Shown here one piece after another: positions 58,269 through 64,000 of a stretch of 64,000 bases of DNA. Positions within the stretch are counted from its first letter, which is position 1. Each line of letters opens with the position of its first letter. The notes under the pieces were generated by a model. It saw nothing but the letters and a program-made list of their open reading frames with translations, was not told the DNA's origin and searched no databases. Origin of the DNA: Terriglobia bacterium (lineage in GTDB: Bacteria; Acidobacteriota; Terriglobia; UBA7540); NCBI GenBank assembly GCA_030040995.1, contig JASHOS010000273.1, positions 1-64,000 on the forward strand, written 5' to 3'. A program made the position numbers and the translations under genes.

Positions 58269-59123
58269 GTGAGAGGACCACGGAAATCAAAGGCCGCCGC
58301 AGTAGGCGTTCTGACCAAAGTCTTGGCGATTTTTGACGCCTTGCAACGAAACCCGTCAGGATTACGCCTGAAACCGCTTTGCGATTTTACCGGACTCAAC
58401 AAGAGCACCGCTTACCGCTTTCTTTCCCATTTGGAGCGGGAAGGGTACTTAGTACGCGAAGAGCATGGCGTCTATATGCTCGGCATGCGTTTGTTCGAGC
58501 TTGCTTCCGCCTCAAACCACGAATCCACTCTGCGGCACGTAGCCGCCGCTACGTTACGCGAGCTTCACAGAGCGACCGGCGAGACCGTGAATTTGGGTGT
58601 TTTGAAAGGGCTCTCCGTGGTTTACCTTGAAGTTTTGGAGAGCGCGCACGAATTCCGCATGGCCGCTCGGGTCGGCGCCCATCATCCAGCCTATTCCGCA
58701 GCGCTCGGCAAGGCCATCGTGGCATTTCTCTCTCGCGAGAAAGCTGAGCGGCTGCTCGAGTCCATGCAATTTCAGCCCTTCACGCCTCACACCTTATGCA
58801 GCGTGGAGCAGTTCTGTGAAGAGATGGAGAAAGTGCGGGAGCAGGGCTTTGCTGTGGATAATGAAGAGAGATTTCTGGGGTGCCGCTGCATCAGCGCTCC
58901 CATCCTGAATTCTTTAGGAGAGGCGGTAGCGGCCATCAGCGTGGCGGGGCCGACGACGCGCGTGTCCGAGGCAAGAATTGAAATTCTTGGCGAGGCGCTG
59001 CGGGAGGCTGCCCACGCTATCTCAACGCGAATTGGGTGTTCTACGCCCTTCCCTTCACCATCCGCAGGAACTCGAGTGACGGCCAGCCGTGCGTCCTCTT
59101 CACCGGAGGCGCGAGAGGTTTGA
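58269..59123 (+). CDS. IclR-family transcriptional regulator
   Basis: 284 residues from GTG 58269; the ATG at 58262 is out of frame. LTKVLAIFDALQRNPSGLRL, then LCDFTGLNKSTAYRFLSHLE and REGYLVREEHGVYMLGMRLF form the N-terminal winged helix; HPAYSAALGKAIVAFLSREK and LGCRCISAPILNSLGEAVAA with ISVAGPTTRV are the effector-binding domain. IclR regulators sense small carbon compounds. No catabolic gene lies next to it, so target and ligand are unknown. A Ser/Ala-rich tail of about 35 residues is extra. Confidence 0.93.
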   Translation: MRGPRKSKAAAVGVLTKVLAIFDALQRNPSGLRLKPLCDFTGLNKSTAYRFLSHLEREGYLVREEHGVYMLGMRLFELASASNHESTLRHVAAATLRELHRATGETVNLGVLKGLSVVYLEVLESAHEFRMAARVGAHHPAYSAALGKAIVAFLSREKAERLLESMQFQPFTPHTLCSVEQFCEEMEKVREQGFAVDNEERFLGCRCISAPILNSLGEAVAAISVAGPTTRVSEARIEILGEALREAAHAISTRIGCSTPFPSPSAGTRVTASRASSSPEAREV

Positions 59124-59242
59124 TGGGCAGAGCGGCGCCAACAGCAAGATGACACGTCTACGACGCCGCGCTCTGGGCGGGAGAAGGCTGCTGGCGAGCG
59201 TTTTAGCCGGAGCCCCAAGCCTGTTGGGTTGAGAGGCCGTAA

Positions 59243-59512
59243 TTACGTGTGACCGCCTACTTGCAACACGGTCACAACCTGCGCCTGACTGTCCACGAGA
59301 AAAGTGGCCCGCGTACCCTTGCTTAACCGAATCTCGTATTGATTCTGAGCGCCGGCCAATTTCTTGTAATTGGTATCGCCGGCCTGCTCGGCTGCGGTCT
59401 TCGGATCCGTCCCCTCGTTCTGGATTGCATTCTGGAACGCGTCCCACTTGGCTTGCTCTGAATTAGTCAACTGCAAATACGTAGCTCGTGATTTGTCAAT
59501 GGTCCAAGGCAT
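59243..59512 (-). CDS. Small protein with RelE-like C-terminal strands
   Basis: 89 residues from ATG 59512, with AAGGAGG eight bases upstream; the frame is open to 59539. The N-terminal half (TYLQLTNSEQAKWDAFQNAI) is helical. The C-terminal half YEIRLSKGTRATFLVDSQAQ, VVTVLQVGGHT looks like the RxRFxVD...VxVLxVGGHT strands of RelE/ParE-like proteins. No partner antitoxin is next to it. It is the last gene of the unusual minus-strand run and shares its strong ribosome-site style. Function unknown. Confidence 0.65.
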   Translation of the reverse strand: MPWTIDKSRATYLQLTNSEQAKWDAFQNAIQNEGTDPKTAAEQAGDTNYKKLAGAQNQYEIRLSKGTRATFLVDSQAQVVTVLQVGGHT

Positions 59513-59657
59513 TGTTGCTGCCTCCTTTCCTGAGGTCAAGATACCGGCTTAAAGCCGCCACAACTCTCGCACACTGGCGACTGCGAGGACAACGCGGATT
59601 CGCCAAGCGGGCGAGCCGCGTCATTTGACCACCCGGCTCGCCCCTCTTCGACTATGG

Positions 59658-60227
59658 CTATGCGCCAGCCGCAGATTTACCCTTAACCACGCCCAGCTTC
59701 TGGCCCAATTCCATGTAGAAGTAGCCCCAGTTCTCGGCGCAAATAACAGCGTTCGCTCCTCTGAGGTTCAGCGCGGCGTCTCGACCGTAGACTAATGTGC
59801 CGCCGGGAGCATCTGTGGTTCCAAAGATTCGGTGGCTGAGTTCATGAATTACGGTGTTGAGCTTCTCTTCGGGCACCTGGCTCGCGAAGCTCGGAAGGAT
59901 GAAGATTCGTGTACCGGAAGAGACGTAATCAGTGTTAATCACCTGGGCGTAATCTCCCTTCTCAACTTTTGCAGAGTCTACGCGGTGATCCACGTCCTTG
60001 ACGACAAAAGTCAAAACCTGGCAGGTCTTGTTGAGATAAGTATCCATTTTCTTAAGATTGTCGAGGACTTGCTGAGAGTTTGCCTGGTCCTTGAACCATC
60101 TGCTGCGGAGATCCTCGGAAAACTTCGGAGCGGCTCCGTTGGCCACGATGTTATTCAAGTCAGGCAGCAGACCGTTTACGGCTGCCTCGACGAGTGAGTT
60201 GGCATTCTCGAATTTGACCTGGTACAT
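59658..60227 (-). CDS. M35 (aspzincin)-like zinc peptidase
   Basis: 189 residues. VIHELSHRIFGTTDAPGGTL contains HELSH (128-132) and GTTD (136-139), the zinc His pair and the GTxD third-ligand motif of aspzincins; VYGRDAALNL and ANAVICAENWGYFYMELGQ are the usual following segments (Asp/Asn-Tyr box). The N-terminal half is helical with DLNNIVANGAAPKF. No signal peptide is visible. In fungi and bacteria these peptidases are secreted or injected toxins. It sits with a patatin phospholipase, a lytic enzyme and small unknown genes, suggesting an effector locus. Confidence 0.82.
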   Translation of the reverse strand: MYQVKFENANSLVEAAVNGLLPDLNNIVANGAAPKFSEDLRSRWFKDQANSQQVLDNLKKMDTYLNKTCQVLTFVVKDVDHRVDSAKVEKGDYAQVINTDYVSSGTRIFILPSFASQVPEEKLNTVIHELSHRIFGTTDAPGGTLVYGRDAALNLRGANAVICAENWGYFYMELGQKLGVVKGKSAAGA

Positions 60228-60255
60228 ACGCTCTCTCCTTTGCTGGTAGATTTAA

Positions 60256-60325
60256 ATTCAGAAATCCTCCGCATAGCGGCGCGCGCCTCCGGACTCACGA
60301 GACCAACCGAATACGGCTAGCCCAA
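60256..60325 (-). pseudogene. Duplicated 3' end of the patatin gene
   Basis: The stretch CTTCAGAAATCCTCCGCATA-like (60261 on) repeats the last 70 bases of the patatin gene (61156-61225), with about 10 differences and a missing base. Reading leftward it encodes RYAEDF and a stop, matching the patatin end SYAEDF. It is a decayed remnant of a second patatin copy. The rest of the gap 60228-60472 shows nothing recognisable. Confidence 0.7.
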
Positions 60326-60472
60326 CCTTCTCACCAGGACTGCTGCTCGCGATGGAAGGGCGGGTTTCAACTCAATGCTGCCAGATGAGCCAGACGGCCA
60401 GCGCGTCTTGTATCAGCCGCCTTCAGAAAAAAGATACGGGCACGCTGACAGCTGGGTTAAGACTGCATCGCG

Positions 60473-60706
60473 TCAGATTTCATAAACCTTGCCACCCGTC
60501 GGCACTCCTTGGCTGCTTTTGAAAGTACCCTCGACCACCTGATCCACATTAAGGTTATTGAAGGTTGAGTAGTTTTGTTTGGCGTCCTGAGTGAAAGCTC
60601 CCGACTCGTCGTGGCTCACATGGGGCTGGGTCTGCTTACGGAAATAGGTGATGGGTATGCATTTTCCGCCCTGGTCGCTCATCTTCTGAGTCATGTAATC
60701 TGGCAT
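60473..60706 (-). CDS. Small hypothetical protein, Gly/Gln-rich
   Basis: 77 residues, AGGAGG ten bases before the ATG (60706). Contains GGKCIPITYFRKQTQPHVSH, then NYSTFNNLNVDQVVEGTF and KSSQGVPTGGKVYEI. No family recognised. The strong ribosome site and absence of shadow-type composition favour a real gene. Position between the M35-like gene and the 91-residue protein suggests shared function. Confidence 0.6.
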   Translation of the reverse strand: MPDYMTQKMSDQGGKCIPITYFRKQTQPHVSHDESGAFTQDAKQNYSTFNNLNVDQVVEGTFKSSQGVPTGGKVYEI

Positions 60707-60842
60707 GTTCGTTTATCCTCCTGGATTTGAATGGATGACAATACATCAGGTTGTTGTTTGGCGCCGCCACCACAGCTTCGACGTTACTATCCGTCTTTCT
60801 GGCATGAAACTCAGCTAAGGGACGAAACCTAACCAAGGAGTG

Positions 60843-61118
60843 TTAGCTGAATGCATAAGTATTCGGAGGTTCGGATTCTCCTCCGTTCGGGTGCGTGTTC
60901 CCGGAGTTATAGGCCTGACCGCTCGCCACATCACTGCCTGTAATCACAAAATTGTGACCAGGATTGTTTAGGAATCCCACCGGCGGCTGGTGGGTGTTGT
61001 CGGCATTGCAGTATACGATGGTCGCAGCAGCCATCTGGCGCACGGTGGCCATGTTTCCCGTCTGCCACTGCGCTCCCGTGTTATTGTCCGTTACAACCAC
61101 GCCATTAATCTGCGGCAT
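60843..61118 (-). CDS. Small hypothetical protein next to patatin gene
   Basis: 91 residues, GGAGG seven bases before the ATG (61118). MPQINGVVVTDNNTGAQWQT, then GNMATVRQMAAATIVYCNAD and a Gly/Asn-rich end (SGNTHPNGGESEPPNTYAFS). No family recognised; the patterns suggest a small beta-rich domain. It starts 41 bases after the patatin stop and is probably co-transcribed with it. Confidence 0.65.
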   Translation of the reverse strand: MPQINGVVVTDNNTGAQWQTGNMATVRQMAAATIVYCNADNTHQPPVGFLNNPGHNFVITGSDVASGQAYNSGNTHPNGGESEPPNTYAFS

Positions 61119-61159
61119 AGATTTATCCTCCGGTTTGGTGTTATTAAAACTTCAGCGCT

Positions 61160-62701
61160 TCAGAAATCCTCCGCATAGCTGCGCTCCCCCTCCGGGCTCA
61201 CGAGGACCAGCCGAATACGGCTGGGATCGGTGATCTCTTCGAACTTGTCCTGCAGCTCGTACTTGGTGGCCGCATACATGTGGCCAAACGCTTCGCCGGC
61301 CTGGCGAGTTTTCCAGAACTCGATGGTATCGATGGCGAGAGGGCTCTGCGGGCATATCGCAAAAATGGAGACGCCTTTGTGGCGCGCAGCCACTGTTGCC
61401 GTGGTAACTCGCGCGGGCGAGCTGTAGCTGGACGCCGCTTGCGAAGCCACCAGCACAGGCGCGTTCGCGACACCGCACAACTCGTTATACTGGAGGGCCA
61501 GATGGAAGGAATGCCTTTCCAGGGCGCCTTGCCGGACGGACAGGACTCGCGAAATTCGTTTCGCCACCGACGTTTGGTTGACCGGCTCGGCGAAAGTGGC
61601 ATTCAAAGGCAGAACGAAGAGCAGATCACAGTGCTCGACTTCCGTCCCAAACCACATCGGGAGATTGTCGATTACTCCTCCGTCTTCATACCACGCCTCA
61701 GCATCGCAGGTGAGCTTCACGTACGGGAACAAGGGCGGGATGTCCATGGAGGCGAAGACGCCGGCCAGCGTGCCACCGATCGCCGCCTCCGGCTTGCCCG
61801 CAATCACTTCGTATCGCCCCGAGGGAACAACAGGTTGATTGTTCGAGGCTTTCAGTTCGCGAATTCCCGGCCAATTGGTGCAAAACTCCAGGCGTCCTTG
61901 CTCTACCCGGGAACGCGTGAAATAGAAATGAACAGGCTCCGGCACGCCTGCCCCCGCCGCAAAGAGCCCTTCCAGGCTCTGGCGAGTCTCCGGCGTCTGC
62001 AGAAACATCTGCTGAGCCGTCTCCACCCACGGATCTGCCACCATAAAGTGGTTTGCCCGGAAAGGCAGGAAATAGTCGAATTCCATAATGCGATCGAGGC
62101 TGATGGAGCGCCACCACAGCTCGTGCGCGCTCGGCTGGCCCGGGCCGCCGGGCTTCACCAAGCCAGCCAGCCAGAAGAGCGCATTCCATGATCCGATCGA
62201 AGTGCCGGCGATCATTCGAAGCTTGGCGAGCGCGTTATTCTCTTCCAGGAACTCATAAATTGCCTTCATAGCGCCGGCCTGGTAAGCGCCCTTTGCTCCT
62301 CCACCCGCAAGGATGATCCCGATCTTCTCGTATCCGCTCAGGCGATTCCCCCGACCCTCTGCCGGAGTAAAGGGCTTCGCTCCCTTCATCGAGGGCCGGT
62401 GACGAATTCTCCTGTAGATCAAAACAGAGAGGTTGTAGGAAATGACGATACCCCCGAGCAGAAGGGTTGTCGTAGCGGTTCCTTCCCAAAAGATCCGCAC
62501 GGGAGGAGCATTTCTCAACCAGGCGGGAACGCCCAGCCTGACCATCGCTTCCCAGAGAAGGTCAGCCACGTTAGGTTCCTTGAACGCTTCCACAAATCGT
62601 GCCACCACCTCAAGGTAAGCCAGCATAAAGAGTGCGAAAGGAATCGTGAATCGGGCGGGAATCCGTCCTGCCCATGTCCAGAAAAACTTTGCAATCCTCA
62701 T
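61160..62701 (-). CDS. Patatin-like phospholipase with two membrane helices
   Basis: 513 residues from ATG 62701; the frame is open to 62797. Two membrane helices (IPFALFMLAYLEVVARF and TLLLGGIVISYNLSVLIY). The patatin domain starts IILAGGGAKGAYQAGAMKAI (oxyanion Gly-rich loop), then AGTSIGSWNALFWLAG (nucleophile Ser in GTSIG) and WYEDGGVIDNLPMWFG (catalytic Asp in DGG). Such enzymes cleave acyl chains from phospholipids and are often secreted toxins or lipid-remodelling enzymes. Neighbours include an M35-like peptidase and a peptidoglycan-binding protein. The membrane anchor is unusual for an injected toxin. Confidence 0.9.
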   Translation of the reverse strand: MRIAKFFWTWAGRIPARFTIPFALFMLAYLEVVARFVEAFKEPNVADLLWEAMVRLGVPAWLRNAPPVRIFWEGTATTTLLLGGIVISYNLSVLIYRRIRHRPSMKGAKPFTPAEGRGNRLSGYEKIGIILAGGGAKGAYQAGAMKAIYEFLEENNALAKLRMIAGTSIGSWNALFWLAGLVKPGGPGQPSAHELWWRSISLDRIMEFDYFLPFRANHFMVADPWVETAQQMFLQTPETRQSLEGLFAAGAGVPEPVHFYFTRSRVEQGRLEFCTNWPGIRELKASNNQPVVPSGRYEVIAGKPEAAIGGTLAGVFASMDIPPLFPYVKLTCDAEAWYEDGGVIDNLPMWFGTEVEHCDLLFVLPLNATFAEPVNQTSVAKRISRVLSVRQGALERHSFHLALQYNELCGVANAPVLVASQAASSYSSPARVTTATVAARHKGVSIFAICPQSPLAIDTIEFWKTRQAGEAFGHMYAATKYELQDKFEEITDPSRIRLVLVSPEGERSYAEDF

Positions 62702-62828
62702 GGCGTGTCCAAACCTTCCCGGAATATCCTGGGCGCAACCGGAGCTCCGCGCTTGACCCGCCATAGGAAATGGCGGCCAAAGCGCCCCGGCGCTCACGAA
62801 ACGGAGGAGTCCTTCGACGTCTGTGCTC

Positions 62829-63869
62829 TTACTGAAACCGGATGACGTTCAAGAGCACTTTCGCCTGGTAGTGGTACGAATTCATCCCGGAGCCGTTGTA
62901 ACGACGGACTGCGTAAGGCCAATCGCACCCCACACGCGCGCGGTTCGGAACGCCCGTATAAGAGGCATTCGGATAATACTGAGTGGGCGCGTACGTCTCC
63001 GCAGTGCGCGGGTGAAGCGTCGTGACGCCGGACTGAATGTCGATGGCGCCCGCCTCTTTCAAACAGCCCTGGCAGTCGCTTAGGTAGCGGGAATCCGTTG
63101 CGGCATATTTGCAAATGCGAAGCGGACCTGTGCCAATCTCCGCCAGACGATCGTCTGCCTGCGTTCCTGCCGTAGGGCCCGCAACAAAATGATCGAACTT
63201 ATCCCGCAGAGTGGCGACCGTCTTGGACACGTTCCGGCTCGCATCGAGCATGATTCCAGACACTTCCTCGGCGCGAGGCGGATGGTGGAAAAGCGTATAC
63301 TGGCCCACACCGTATCCGCGGGACGTGATGACCGCTTTGTCAGCCGCATTCGTATCGAGACCTACCACGATATAAGTGTCTTCGTCGTTCGTCCGGGGCT
63401 CGTTAAAATGCTTCAGGCCGCTTTCCTGCATCAGGATTCCAAGCACAAACGGGATGGGAGCGCGAGAGGGCGCTGCCGTCTTCAATGTCGAAACAATCTT
63501 ACGATTTTCGCTTGCCGGGTCAGCGGCCTTAGGCAGATGCGGAAAATTGGGGTCGTCGAGCATGTCTGCGATGCAGCTCGCAAGCCCGAAGTCAACGATT
63601 CCCGTGACGGCTAACACGCGGCCACGATTGTAATCCTTGATCTTCACGGGAGCCGTTCCGTCCGGTCCGGCGCCGTTGCTCATCAAAAGGTCGCTCTGGA
63701 GCGCCCGGACAGCGAATCCGGTTCCCGACCCGAAAACGCCGTCAATGCCTCGTCGCAGATATCCGAGAGCGCGCAAATCCCGTTGCAGCTCGCGGATCTG
63801 CTCCGGGGTGGCTCCGCTCCCGTCCATCGTCATCCTAAGAGTTGGAATGGCATAGTTACGAGTTGCCAA
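62829..63869 (-). CDS. Peptidoglycan-binding putative lytic enzyme
   Basis: 346 residues from TTG 63869, with GGAGG five bases upstream. Residues about 22-65 are a PG_binding_1 domain (IRELQRDLRALGYLRRGIDG, VFGSGTGFAVRALQSDL). The rest resembles a lysozyme-fold glycosidase: VLGILMQESGLKHFNEP (candidate catalytic Glu), ITSRGYGVGQYTLFHHPP and YAVRRYNGSGMNSYHYQAKV at the end, the AVxxYNG-type finish of lytic transglycosylases. A cysteine-rich segment (CKYAATDSRYLSDCQGC) is unusual. No signal peptide is seen, as for cytoplasmically stored effectors. 127 bp upstream of the patatin gene. Confidence 0.8.
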   Translation of the reverse strand: MATRNYAIPTLRMTMDGSGATPEQIRELQRDLRALGYLRRGIDGVFGSGTGFAVRALQSDLLMSNGAGPDGTAPVKIKDYNRGRVLAVTGIVDFGLASCIADMLDDPNFPHLPKAADPASENRKIVSTLKTAAPSRAPIPFVLGILMQESGLKHFNEPRTNDEDTYIVVGLDTNAADKAVITSRGYGVGQYTLFHHPPRAEEVSGIMLDASRNVSKTVATLRDKFDHFVAGPTAGTQADDRLAEIGTGPLRICKYAATDSRYLSDCQGCLKEAGAIDIQSGVTTLHPRTAETYAPTQYYPNASYTGVPNRARVGCDWPYAVRRYNGSGMNSYHYQAKVLLNVIRFQ

Positions 63870-63923
63870 TTTTGCCTCCGAAAATTCCCCCCAGCGATGC
63901 CAGTTGCGCTCTCCCGTCTGGCT

Positions 63924-64000
63924 TTATGGCTCCGGGTTCGAAAGGGCCGAGAGCACGGTCTTGTAAGTGTGTGGAGAGACGCTCACCGGACCCCAGAGAG
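63924..64000 (-). CDS. C-terminal end of an unidentified protein (cut by window edge)
   Basis: On the minus strand a frame open to the window edge gives LWGPVSVSPHTYKTVLSALS, then NPEP and a stop at 63924, 54 bases before the lytic-enzyme start. A second open frame stops at 63856. Which is real cannot be told from 25 residues. Confidence 0.3.
   Translation of the reverse strand, partial: LWGPVSVSPHTYKTVLSALSNPEP

Noticed and set aside
61280-62191. 303-codon plus-strand frame opposite the patatin gene
   Set aside because: Antisense to a gene with all catalytic motifs; composition is shadow-like.
63856-64000. Alternative partial gene ending at 63856
   Set aside because: It would overlap the ribosome site and start of the lytic-enzyme gene; the frame ending at 63924 leaves a normal gap. 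Neither can be confirmed.

Overview
The window looks like a chromosomal contig of an Acidobacteriota bacterium. The clearest marker is a PadR-type regulator followed by three long FtsX/MacB-like permeases of the ADOP type (acidobacterial duplicated orphan permease), each with the characteristic N-terminal block. High GC, many GC-rich palindromic repeats between genes, an M61 peptidase and a Trm112-like protein fit this. Species cannot be named from sequence alone.

Layout. (1) 1-9755 reads as a tRNA-Asp-associated island: the end of an SSB gene, a lipoprotein, a HEPN/zinc-ribbon protein, a tyrosine-integrase remnant fused to an ImmA/IrrE-type peptidase gene, a 717-residue putative nuclease-TPR protein overlapping that peptidase, an ORF6N protein, a Xis-like HTH protein and an intact integrase ending beside tRNA-Asp. 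The nuclease-TPR/ImmA pair is a candidate defence system. (2) 9990-25415 (minus strand) is mostly housekeeping: two GalT-type transferases, a NIPSNAP protein, a trans-sulfuration enzyme, YraN, a class III aminotransferase, cysS, and the classical order thrS-infC-rpmI-rplT-pheS-pheT. Here infC appears to start at ATC, and PheT lacks its tRNA-binding insert. (3) 25755-31751 holds a TPM-domain protein, a PfkB kinase overlapping a Cgl0159-like aldolase, and a large UPF0182 membrane protein.

(4) 32038-42245 is the PadR/ADOP cluster with a Phd/VapC toxin-antitoxin pair between the second and third permease; the antitoxin promoter has two TGTACA boxes. (5) 43076-50353 and 54746-55948 are cell-envelope genes: M61 peptidase, Trm112, heptosyltransferase-like GT9, heptose-7-phosphate kinase, MGDG-synthase-like glycosyltransferase, polysaccharide deacetylase, nucleotide-sugar epimerase and a UDP-sulfoquinovose synthase. 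A 4.04-kb element (50425-54465), bounded by 16-bp inverted repeats and a near-perfect 8-bp direct repeat, splits this group. It carries a decayed IS1-type transposase, two copies of a small-protein/retropepsin module and a Ser/Thr kinase.

(6) 55991-59123 holds a RelE-type toxin-antitoxin pair, ruvC, ruvA and an IclR regulator. (7) 59243-64000 (minus) is a run of unusual small genes with an M35-type zinc peptidase, a patatin-like phospholipase and a peptidoglycan-binding putative lytic enzyme, which looks like an uncharacterised secreted-effector or predation locus. Several families of dispersed palindromic repeats fill most intergenic gaps. All function calls rest on motif recognition by eye, with no database search.
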